Source of the DNA: a virus
DNA: 35,744 bases
Strand: one strand, 5' to 3'
Virus record (IMG/VR): IMGVR_UViG_3300030103_004013
Span: 1 to 35,744 of that record
Shown here: positions 26,676 through 34,221 of the stretch, piece after piece
How positions within the stretch are numbered: position 1 is the first letter of the stretch
How the letters are laid out: each line of letters begins with the position of its first letter
Made by a program: the position numbers and the translations under genes
Notes under the pieces: model-generated
Told to the model about the DNA's origin: nothing
Database searches by the model: none
The model's input: the letters and a program-made list of their open reading frames with translations, nothing else

Positions 26676-27743
26676 TTACCCCATTGGCTTTAGAAGTTGA
26701 TAGGCAGCATAAGCACCTAATCCTGTTGATGCGGCTTTAGCTAAAGGATCAACACCAGGACCTGTCGTTTGAGTAACAGTTGATGCAGCTGTAGGTAAGG
26801 CTGTCATAATACCCTTTTGAAATTCTATTCTTTGATAAGGCTCATAGGCTCTTGCAATCTCTGTTTGCCTTTGTGCAGTCAAAGCTTGTTGAGCTAATTG
26901 TTGTTGAACCGCACCTGCTCGAGCCATTTCTTGAGCAGCACCAATACCTGCTTGAGCTTGAGCACCACCCAAAGTACCTAATAATCGAGCACCTTCTAAG
27001 CCTGCTGAAATTTCTTGTCCTTGTTGAGCTTGTGCTGCTTTTAATGCATCTTGATAACCCATTCTTTGTGCTTCACCAATAGAACGAATTCTTCCTGTCT
27101 CTAATTCACCTAAAGCCACACCCTCTCGACCACCACCAAAAGCTCCTGCATTAACTGCCTGAGCAGCTAAATTATTACGAGATATTTCTGCTTGTCTGTT
27201 TATTTCATCAGTAACAAACGATTGAAAAGGATTCATAAATCTCATGATGTCGGGCATTTGTTGCGCTGTAGCCTGAGCCTGTTGCACAGATCCAATACCT
27301 TGTTGAAATGTAGGTTGACCAAGCGATGCTAATCCAGATGCTTGAGCAAATTGTTGTTGTTGCAAGGGAGAAGGGCCAGCCGCTTGTATTGTAGGCACGG
27401 GAATAGGTTGTGCAGATAAATCAATAGCTTCATCAAATAATGCAAGTTTACGAGCTTCAATCTCTGGTGCTTCTCTTTGTATTTGTGTTGTTCTTTCGGG
27501 TTGCGAGGGAGCTGGTGCGGGGGCAGGGCCTCCACCTCCACCGCCACCTAAAAAACCTCTTAGACCAGTGATAGGGTTTTTCTTACCCATGCCACCAACG
27601 TTTTTTAATAATTGTGCTTCAAACTCGTTGATGTGAGCTAGTTCAGTATCTTCTGCTTCACCTTTACAAGCAATATCTGCATACAATAAATTGTATAGCC
27701 AAATTTTTATTTTAATTGGTATAAGTTTAAGTAACCACTTCAT
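26676..27743 (-). CDS. Virion protein with shared N-terminal domain (355 aa)
   Basis: Starts MKWLLKLIPIKIKIWLYNLL, then ELAHINEFEAQLLKNVGGMG and NPITGLRGFLG, a domain also at the N-terminus of the 28124-29395 protein. Next come a poly-Gly and Pro/Ala linker (GGGGGGGPAPAPAPSQ) and a long Ala/Gln-rich helical region with FGGGREGVALGELETGR. Known from marine phages as a structural or injection protein. The ATG at 27743 has AGGA eight bases upstream and is preferred over 27812. Confidence 0.7.
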   Translation of the reverse strand: MKWLLKLIPIKIKIWLYNLLYADIACKGEAEDTELAHINEFEAQLLKNVGGMGKKNPITGLRGFLGGGGGGGPAPAPAPSQPERTTQIQREAPEIEARKLALFDEAIDLSAQPIPVPTIQAAGPSPLQQQQFAQASGLASLGQPTFQQGIGSVQQAQATAQQMPDIMRFMNPFQSFVTDEINRQAEISRNNLAAQAVNAGAFGGGREGVALGELETGRIRSIGEAQRMGYQDALKAAQAQQGQEISAGLEGARLLGTLGGAQAQAGIGAAQEMARAGAVQQQLAQQALTAQRQTEIARAYEPYQRIEFQKGIMTALPTAASTVTQTTGPGVDPLAKAASTGLGAYAAYQLLKPMG

Positions 27744-28146
27744 AGAAAAATCCTGTTCTTTTAAATTGTAAATTATTTTTTTTAATAACTTTATCCCATC
27801 CTTTTCGTCCAATTATTTCTAAACCATCGCATTTTTGTTCTTTTGCATAGTTTAAGAAAAACTTTTCTATTTTTTTTACTTCTTTAATAACTTTGCTGCC
27901 ACCACAAAACAAAATTCCCAATACTATTTTTGCAGGGTAATATACTTTTTGTACTACATATACAGCGCATAACTTTTTTTTATTTGTTATTAAAAACATA
28001 GTCATTGTGCCTTGTTTTAAAAGTTTGTATGTAGAATCTAATGTATGACGACCATTAGACTGCACTACTACTTTATGAACCCAATTTTTTACTTTATCCC
28101 AAAACACATCAACACACTCTATATCAACTTGTTTTATTTCTATCAT
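27727..28146 (-). CDS. GNAT-like protein (139 aa)
   Basis: Central strands (MTMFLITNKKKLCAVYVVQK, KIVLGILFCGGS) followed by a helix (VIKEVKKIEKFFLNYAKEQK) and GLEIIGRKGWDKVIKKNN resemble the acetyltransferase (GNAT) fold. Its size and position among ejection proteins match the small GNAT-like internal virion protein found in T7-like marine podoviruses. Whether it is active is unknown; no clear acetyl-CoA loop is visible. It overlaps both neighbours and has no strong SD. Confidence 0.6.
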   Translation of the reverse strand: MIEIKQVDIECVDVFWDKVKNWVHKVVVQSNGRHTLDSTYKLLKQGTMTMFLITNKKKLCAVYVVQKVYYPAKIVLGILFCGGSKVIKEVKKIEKFFLNYAKEQKCDGLEIIGRKGWDKVIKKNNLQFKRTGFFYEVVT

Positions 28147-29395
28147 TTACTAAATCGTACACTCTTTTAAATGAATCTTGTTGTTTATAAAAAAACTGTG
28201 CACCCTTTCTTCTCATGTCTTTAAAATCATCTGGGTTTGCTCCTGTCATAATACCTGCACCCAAAATAGCATCAGCTCTTGACACAAACTCACCGTCAGC
28301 TAATTGGGCTAACATTGTATCTTCATCTTTATCACCATTACCAGAACCATCTTCTACATAACCCATAGCCCTTACATAATTATTAGCATCTTTTTCATCG
28401 TGATCTGATTTTGACGGTAAATAGTTTACACCACCTTCTTTTAATTTAAGAGTTGCTAAACCGCCTTGTCTTGCTGCAAACATTTCTTCTTGTCGATCAT
28501 ATACATTTGCTGGTGTCAATGCATCAGGAGCCATAACGTATTCTGCCCTTTCACTTGTAGGATCAAAACGTTCTCGTTCTCTCTGGTATAACTCTCCTGT
28601 CATCCCAGCAAATTCTGGTGAACCAGGACTTACCGTGCCTACAGGAGTTTGATTAGATAAGGCCAAACTTCCAAGAGTTGCTGCTCCACCTATTACTGCT
28701 CCAGGATTTTCATCTACAAAAGTGCTTATAGCTCCAGGTATCCTTGCTAAATTTGCACCTATATTACTGGTTTGACCTGCAACCCCTAATCTTAAAGCTT
28801 CCGCTCCTGTAGGAAATGCACTTGATATTGTTGACGGTATCCCACTTGCGGCTGCGGTTGGTATCGCAGGAGCTCCTGCACTAATTGAAGCTGCACTTGG
28901 GAAAGCTCCAGTTAATTGACTACCAACACCAAAATTTGATGCAACACCAGTAGTTGCTTTTTCCAAAGCAAGTGCTGATTCTGCTGCAGCAGTTGAACCA
29001 CCAGCAGCCTGTGCCCCTAACGCTCCTTTTGCGGCTGAAACACTTGCAGATGTGGGCGCTGTCATTAAAGCTTTAATACCACCTGCTCCTAATCCAGATA
29101 ACACACCTGCTAGCAAAGCAGTCCTCGTGGATGCACCAGCTAATTTAGCAATTCCAAAACCTGCCGCCCCAACAGCCAAACCTATTGCTAAAGGACCAAA
29201 ATATTGTCTTAAACCAGTGTTAGGATTAAGAGTGCCTGCACCACCTATACTTTTTAAAAACGCTTGTTGTTCTTTTGTAAGATAAGCTATTCTGGTATCA
29301 CCGTTGATACCTTTACTTGCTAAATCGTCATAAAGTAAGTTGGTAAACCAAGTTTTGATAAACTTGGGGATTAAATTAATAATCCTCTTCATCAT
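28124..29395 (-). CDS. Virion protein with shared N-terminal domain and Ala/Gly-rich body (423 aa)
   Basis: Starts MMKRIINLIPKFIKTWFTNL, then IAYLTKEQQAFLKSIGGAGT and NPNTGLRQYFG, paralogous to the N-terminus of the 26676-27743 protein. A hydrophobic Ala/Gly segment (LAIGLAVGAAGFGIAKLAGA) and a long low-complexity region follow; the C-terminal part (EFVSRADAILGAGIMTGANP) resembles a conserved marine-phage motif with ADGEF and a GA-rich loop. SD AGGAG precedes the ATG at 29395. Probable virion component, perhaps membrane-interacting. Confidence 0.7.
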   Translation of the reverse strand: MMKRIINLIPKFIKTWFTNLLYDDLASKGINGDTRIAYLTKEQQAFLKSIGGAGTLNPNTGLRQYFGPLAIGLAVGAAGFGIAKLAGASTRTALLAGVLSGLGAGGIKALMTAPTSASVSAAKGALGAQAAGGSTAAAESALALEKATTGVASNFGVGSQLTGAFPSAASISAGAPAIPTAAASGIPSTISSAFPTGAEALRLGVAGQTSNIGANLARIPGAISTFVDENPGAVIGGAATLGSLALSNQTPVGTVSPGSPEFAGMTGELYQRERERFDPTSERAEYVMAPDALTPANVYDRQEEMFAARQGGLATLKLKEGGVNYLPSKSDHDEKDANNYVRAMGYVEDGSGNGDKDEDTMLAQLADGEFVSRADAILGAGIMTGANPDDFKDMRRKGAQFFYKQQDSFKRVYDLVNDRNKTS

Positions 29396-29428
29396 AAAAA
29401 ACTCCTAAGTAATTACTTAACCTCTAGT

Positions 29429-30244
29429 TTACTCTGATTTTGGGGGACTTTCAACTCCCTGATCGTGCATCTCATCATACAATCTTCCTGTGTATTGAAA
29501 CTCACCAACATGAGTAATATAACTCATAATGTAACAAAACAATTTACCACCAATTTTTGACCACAACCTACAAAAAGCAAAGTCTTCTCCTAAATATCTT
29601 TTTGTTTCTGGATCATAATAAGTATCGAAAAAATTATAAAAATGTGGTCTGTCCATATACTTTCCATCTATCGTAGTTTTTTGCACTATCTCTCTATTTG
29701 GATAGGCCTTAATTAATTTATCAAATACATCACGTTTGATTAACATACAACCAGTAGGACAATGCGTTGCTTCTATAACACCTTTATTAATTTTTATATC
29801 CTGATTGTTATCCTTAATTAGCAAAGGATATTGATGTATATGGTGTTGACAATCATCGTCTTTCTTAATAAAACCAGATTTAATTTTTTGCATTAGGGTA
29901 TCCCATTGTGCTGTTTTCATAGGATAAGGTATTGATATAATATCTTTGTCTAATTCTATTAATCTAAATATAGCCTCTGGATCAAAAGCAATATCAGAAT
30001 CAACAAATAACAAGTGTGTAAAATCTGTATTTAAAAAATAACTTACGCAAAGGTTTCTGCCTTGTGTAACTAAAGATGACTTCATCATCTGAAACATAAT
30101 GCGCATATTACGTTTCATACATTCTTTTTGTAACTCTAACATAGTTTGAGCATAATGCATTGACACATCACTATGCACAGGGGTTGCTACAAACAAACTA
30201 ACAGGACGTTCCTCTTTTAACCAAATAGGTTTATTGTTTTGCAT
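29429..30244 (-). CDS. GT-A-type glycosyltransferase (271 aa)
   Basis: Predicted sugar transferase. HLLFVDSDIAFDPEAIFRLI has the DxD-type metal site (D82-S-D84), and LGEDFAFCRLW (near residue 218) gives the acidic catalytic region usual in family 2-like enzymes. The N-terminal strand reads VSLFVATPVHSD. It overlaps the GT-B gene by 14 bases, so both act in one pathway, probably decoration of virion proteins or host surface glycans. AGG lies upstream of the ATG. The acceptor is unknown. Confidence 0.8.
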   Translation of the reverse strand: MQNNKPIWLKEERPVSLFVATPVHSDVSMHYAQTMLELQKECMKRNMRIMFQMMKSSLVTQGRNLCVSYFLNTDFTHLLFVDSDIAFDPEAIFRLIELDKDIISIPYPMKTAQWDTLMQKIKSGFIKKDDDCQHHIHQYPLLIKDNNQDIKINKGVIEATHCPTGCMLIKRDVFDKLIKAYPNREIVQKTTIDGKYMDRPHFYNFFDTYYDPETKRYLGEDFAFCRLWSKIGGKLFCYIMSYITHVGEFQYTGRLYDEMHDQGVESPPKSE

Positions 30245-31160
30245 CTAATATGCCTGTTAGAAAATTAGTCCACTCTAAAGCTTTTTTATCCCAAGAGTAA
30301 AATCGTCTTACATATTTTTGTTGTTCGTCTAAATGCTCTTGGATTATTGGTTCGTGGAGCGTGTCTCGACATATTTTAATACCCTCTGCAAATTGATGTG
30401 CCAAGTTTACTAAATTAGTTTCATAGTTTACGTATACAGGAAACTCGGCTCCTGTTTCAAACAAAGCACCATAGTTTGTTGTCATACAATATAAACCTGC
30501 AGCCATAGATTCAAGCAAAGATATACATGAAGTTTCTTCCCAGATACTTGGGTAAGCAAACATGTGATAGTAAGGTAATTTACTTAAAATAAATTCATTA
30601 CTTCTATAACCAAGATAATTTACATTTTTTAAAGTTTTAGCTTGATCATAAAGATCTTGATATTTTTCATCATTATCTTTTTTAAATTCTTTTCCGTATA
30701 TTTCACAACTACTATATACATCTAATTCTATATTTTCGTTTTCTAATAACTGCATAGTTGCAAGTAAAACATTTAGACCTCTCCAAGGTGTTGGATGAAA
30801 GATCATGCGAAGTCGATCACCTTTTGTAAAAACTTTTCTTTGTGGAAAATTGGTTACACCATTTTTTATGACATGACATCTATCGGTGGGTATATCAAAA
30901 TGATACCTAAATTTTTCATAGTTCCAACTTGAATTAAAAACATACCAATCGTACTTTTGATGATTTGATTGTTCCTTAAACCAAGGCACAATATTAGGTT
31001 GATCGTAACTATTTTTTTGCCATAATATATTAACTTTATCTTGAGCAAGAGGTATTTTTTCTGGAACAGACGTGCAAATCTGAAATTGTTCGAGTATTTT
31101 TTTATCAACAAAACTTGTTAAAAAGTTTTCTTGTAGTTCAGTTCCACCTAATGGTGTCAA
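30231..31160 (-). CDS. GT-B-type glycosyltransferase (309 aa)
   Basis: Starts with a TTG codon: (M)TPLGGTELQENFLTSFV, where GGTEL is the usual N-terminal glycine loop. YVFNSSWNYEKFRYHFDI, RCHVIKNGV, MIFHPTPWRGLNVLLATMQL and SIWEETSCISLLESMAAGLY match family 4-like GT-B enzymes, with E-x7-E near residue 212. GGAG is seven bases before the TTG, which overlaps the previous stop as TTGA. Pairs with the GT-A enzyme downstream. Confidence 0.82.
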   Translation of the reverse strand: MTPLGGTELQENFLTSFVDKKILEQFQICTSVPEKIPLAQDKVNILWQKNSYDQPNIVPWFKEQSNHQKYDWYVFNSSWNYEKFRYHFDIPTDRCHVIKNGVTNFPQRKVFTKGDRLRMIFHPTPWRGLNVLLATMQLLENENIELDVYSSCEIYGKEFKKDNDEKYQDLYDQAKTLKNVNYLGYRSNEFILSKLPYYHMFAYPSIWEETSCISLLESMAAGLYCMTTNYGALFETGAEFPVYVNYETNLVNLAHQFAEGIKICRDTLHEPIIQEHLDEQQKYVRRFYSWDKKALEWTNFLTGILDAKQ

Positions 31161-31342
31161 TCTGTTTCTCCATCCAATGATAACTCAGGGACGATAATAT
31201 TAACGTTCCTTTGTATGTCACTTTCAGTTGTGTCAGTTGAGGCATCTGCAATGTCTTTTTGAACTTCAGCTTCATCTTTATACACTTTACCAGTTTTTTT
31301 ATTTAGAATCGTAGTTTCAGATTTACAATGTATAATATCCAT
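31157..31342 (-). CDS. Small acidic protein of unknown function (61 aa)
   Basis: Starts MDIIHCKSETTILNKKTGKV and ends VPELSLDGETD. A short beta-hairpin (TTILNKKTGKVYK) leads into an acidic Asp/Thr-rich helix. It lies between a virion-associated gene and the GT-B gene and overlaps the latter by four bases. AGG lies 14 bases before the ATG. No family recognised. Confidence 0.6.
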   Translation of the reverse strand: MDIIHCKSETTILNKKTGKVYKDEAEVQKDIADASTDTTESDIQRNVNIIVPELSLDGETD

Positions 31343-31380
31343 AATTAAAATTACCTAATTTATATAAAATTGCAAATAAA

Positions 31381-31722
31381 TTATCCGTTTTCTTGCGAGC
31401 GGTCAAGTAGTGCATACGACACTATACCTTGTATTTCATCAGCAGTGCCTGCTGTCATTTTTAAAATATCACCTTCTTCTAATACAAGTGTTTGTGATAT
31501 AATTTGTCGAGTTGTGTTAGCTGCAATAGAGGCATTGTCAATTCTAAATGTTGCTGATGCACTTGTATCTGTAACTTGTGTCACTAAACTTACCGTACCT
31601 GTTGAACCATTGTGAGCTTGTATTTGTTTGACTAGACAACGACCATTGGCTGGTGCCGTCAGTACACTGGTTGTGCCTGTAGTTGTGAGTGAAAACCCTT
31701 GATTTTTATATTGTATTGTCAT
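31381..31722 (-). CDS. Small beta-rich virion-associated protein (113 aa)
   Basis: Starts MTIQYKNQGFSLTTTGTTSV and contains VKQIQAHNGSTGTVSLVTQV, SASATFRID and LVLEEGDILKMTAG. I know this type from many marine phages, always in the structural module; it probably decorates or joins the head or tail. ATGA overlap with the upstream TTG-start gene. Function not proven. Confidence 0.65.
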   Translation of the reverse strand: MTIQYKNQGFSLTTTGTTSVLTAPANGRCLVKQIQAHNGSTGTVSLVTQVTDTSASATFRIDNASIAANTTRQIISQTLVLEEGDILKMTAGTADEIQGIVSYALLDRSQENG

Positions 31723-31886
31723 GAGCTCATAAAAAAGTTAAAGGCATCTTGTTCATTTTTTAAATCATTTTGATAAGCAAAGTTTAACTGATTTACTAAT
31801 GTTTCAATACCATAAGTTATCTGTCTTTGATTTTGTACCACATAATCATCATTAAGTTCAGGAATAAGTATATTTATTTTAGCCAA
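31719..31886 (-). CDS. Small protein with TTG start (55 aa)
   Basis: Reads (M)AKINILIPELNDDYVVQN and ends QDAFNFFMSS from a TTG at 31886. The ATGA overlap with the following gene and the eight-base overlap with the preceding one fill an otherwise empty gap of about 150 bases. SD GAGAAA is weak. No ATG in frame gives a similar length. I do not recognise it; it may be a small virion-assembly factor. Confidence 0.6.
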   Translation of the reverse strand: MAKINILIPELNDDYVVQNQRQITYGIETLVNQLNFAYQNDLKNEQDAFNFFMSS

Positions 31887-32166
31887 CTTTTCTCGCTTTC
31901 TTTAAAGATTCTTTTGCTTTTTTTGCAATACTTACAACTTGTGTTTTACCCATAACTTTAGCTCTTTGCTCCATCACAGTTAAAATTTGTATCTTACGTG
32001 CATAGGGTTTATTTATTTTTTTTACCTTAGCCACAGTTTTTCTTGCATCAGTAGGCGTAGCAAATTTTATACTTACCGTATCTTTAGGGTTTTCATCAGT
32101 ATATAATCTTCTACCTGATTTTTTAGGTTTTTTACCTGTCCCTACTTTTGGATCTTTTTTAACCAT
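31879..32166 (-). CDS. Conserved basic phage protein (95 aa)
   Basis: MVKKDPKVGTGKKPKKSGRR, LYTDENPKDTVSIKFATPTD and KKINKPYARKIQILTVMEQR, AKVMGKTQVVSIAKKAKESL are strongly reminiscent of a protein found in nearly all pelagiphage-like genomes, of unknown function (DUF5872-like). Its high Lys content suggests DNA or RNA binding, perhaps in the virion. It starts in TAATG with the stop of the upstream gene. Confidence 0.75.
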   Translation of the reverse strand: MVKKDPKVGTGKKPKKSGRRLYTDENPKDTVSIKFATPTDARKTVAKVKKINKPYARKIQILTVMEQRAKVMGKTQVVSIAKKAKESLKKARKVG

Positions 32167-32300
32167 TATTTTGGTTTCTTTTTATATCTAAGTCTTTGAT
32201 CCTTTTCAATGGCTTCTAAAATCTTTGCTTGTTGTGCATGCAGTTTAGTTGCCTTTTTTAGACCTTTAATAACTTTTTTTAGTCTTGCTGTATAATGCAT
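32166..32300 (-). CDS. Small basic helical protein (44 aa)
   Basis: Encodes MHYTARLKKVIKGLKKATKL, HAQQAKILEAIEKDQRLRYK, KKPK: one long amphipathic basic helix. It has a strong SD (AAGGAG) seven bases before the ATG, and its stop shares a base with the next start. Function unknown; it may act with the basic protein downstream. Confidence 0.7.
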   Translation of the reverse strand: MHYTARLKKVIKGLKKATKLHAQQAKILEAIEKDQRLRYKKKPK

Positions 32301-32309
32301 TTTTACTCC

Positions 32310-34220
32310 TTATCTTCTTCCATCAGGTTGTACATCAGCTCGGAACGCACCAAATCTCCAAGATTCATCTGTGGAAGTGTTTTCTATTTTTAACGATGCT
32401 AATCTACCTCGTGCCCTTGTGTCAACCTTTTTTGTGCTAGATGTAATAGTAAAAGGTCCAAGCGGTGAAGACGCTTCAGTTTCTGATGGAAAGTCTTTTA
32501 AATTTATTGTTATCTGAGCATTACCATCAAGCTTACCAAAGTCTGGAATAAATCTTCTTATTTTTACAAAAAACTCACCTGCACTACCTTCCATAGGCAT
32601 TTCAAAATCACCTGATTCTATAAATGCATTTATAGGTGTTTTGTTCCCAACCACATCCAGTTGATTATTACCTGTTTCATGTTTGTATAATATAGCTGCA
32701 CCAAACTCATTGGTAATACCATTAATAGATAATGATGGTAATCCTGTAACATTATATTCTGTTGCATATGGATTATCTAATACATACTTATCACTGTATG
32801 CAGTTCGTGCTAAAGAACTTGTTGTCCATAAACCCTCTCTATAATTTAATGTCACACATCGATCTATTTGTGTTGATCCATCTTTACAGTAAAACCAATT
32901 AATTTCAGTAAACAAAGTATTGTATCCTGCAAATACTTGTTCACTTTGACCAAAATTAAATCCTAAATCATCTGAGGTTTGCGTTGTAAATACAAAATCC
33001 TCAACAGAACAGGTAAGTTTTTTTACTGAACCACCATCATACGCATAGAAACCACCAGACTTACCCATCCAATACATAATACCATCCACATGCACTAGTG
33101 AATGCTGTGACATAGCGCCACAGTTTGAACCTACTTGTCTTATTGAAAACGTAAATGGAGGACCAACAAACTGCATAATGTATGCGGATGTATCTGTAAC
33201 AATAAAAATATAATCTTTACCTCGTGCTGCACTGACTATTTTTGAGCCACTATCTAATTGAAAGGTTCCTGCAGTATTAGTTGAAACAGGCACATAATCT
33301 GTTCTATCTTCTTGATCTGAAAAACGTATAAACATTTTATCTTGTGTGTTAATCGAACCAATTGTTGTTTCTGTTCCTAAATGAATTAAGTGTCTATCAG
33401 TATCCGATACAATTGTCATTACACTTGCTGTTGGATTTGTGCTTACTGAAGTTGCTCTTGTTGCAACACCACTTGTTGGGTTCCATTCAAATGTCCCACC
33501 ATTTTTAATTGTTGCTACTAGTATTGTTCCATAGTTATCTAACGACCAATTGCCTGGTTCTAAACTTGTAGCTGAAGCTAAGGTTGCTGAACCCCAAGCA
33601 GTAGAACCATTCCAGACTCCTGTACCCCAACCAAAACCAAGAGTCTGTGTTGCTGAACCAACAGGAAAATAAGATTGTACTGTTCCCGAACCTGCTGCTG
33701 TAATTCCTGCACCTGATTCATTTGAGGGCATGGTAATTGTAAAACTATTCGACGTTGCTGTAATAACTTGAAAAGGGTTATCAGTAAAGTTAGCGGCTGT
33801 AAATCCTGTACCACTTCCAGGCATAGTCACTGATGAAAAAACAACAAACTCACCTGCTGTTAAATTGTGTGAAGTTTTGTTTACTGTTACTGTTGCGGAG
33901 CCATTTGTGGAGGTAAAAGTCAAACCTGTTATTGCAGTTTCAAGTGGACTAATATCATAAATACCACCACCATAAAATAAAAACAAACCTTTACTTGTAC
34001 CTATAGCTATGTATTCTGTTCCATCCCTATCTGTCCAAATGTGTGTTGCTCTGGCTACACCAGGCATTGTTGTAGCCACGGCTTGTTGCCACCCACCTAT
34101 TTTTTCAGGCTCGCCATAACGAAAGCGAACAAAATCACCATCCGTCCATTGGTTAGATGCTTCACTTTGTGTTATTTGTTTGTTAAAACCACCCTTAAAA
34201 GGTATACGAATTAAAGGCAT
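32310..34220 (-). CDS. Large beta-rich structural protein (636 aa)
   Basis: N-terminus MPLIRIPFKGGFNKQITQSE, then FVRFRYGEPEKIGGWQQA. Repeating aromatic/Gly beta strands (KGLFLFYGGGIYDISPLE, GIMYWMGKSGGFYAYDG) suggest a beta-propeller. Residues about 99-178 hold an inserted domain (HNLTAGEFVVFSSVTMPG) seen in other marine virion proteins. The C-terminus RARGRLASLKIENTSTDESW, RFGAFRADVQPDGRR is typical of the family. It is probably a tail-nozzle or head-tail protein of a short-tailed phage; the exact role is inferred from position. Confidence 0.75.
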   Translation of the reverse strand: MPLIRIPFKGGFNKQITQSEASNQWTDGDFVRFRYGEPEKIGGWQQAVATTMPGVARATHIWTDRDGTEYIAIGTSKGLFLFYGGGIYDISPLETAITGLTFTSTNGSATVTVNKTSHNLTAGEFVVFSSVTMPGSGTGFTAANFTDNPFQVITATSNSFTITMPSNESGAGITAAGSGTVQSYFPVGSATQTLGFGWGTGVWNGSTAWGSATLASATSLEPGNWSLDNYGTILVATIKNGGTFEWNPTSGVATRATSVSTNPTASVMTIVSDTDRHLIHLGTETTIGSINTQDKMFIRFSDQEDRTDYVPVSTNTAGTFQLDSGSKIVSAARGKDYIFIVTDTSAYIMQFVGPPFTFSIRQVGSNCGAMSQHSLVHVDGIMYWMGKSGGFYAYDGGSVKKLTCSVEDFVFTTQTSDDLGFNFGQSEQVFAGYNTLFTEINWFYCKDGSTQIDRCVTLNYREGLWTTSSLARTAYSDKYVLDNPYATEYNVTGLPSLSINGITNEFGAAILYKHETGNNQLDVVGNKTPINAFIESGDFEMPMEGSAGEFFVKIRRFIPDFGKLDGNAQITINLKDFPSETEASSPLGPFTITSSTKKVDTRARGRLASLKIENTSTDESWRFGAFRADVQPDGRR

Positions 34221-34221
34221 A

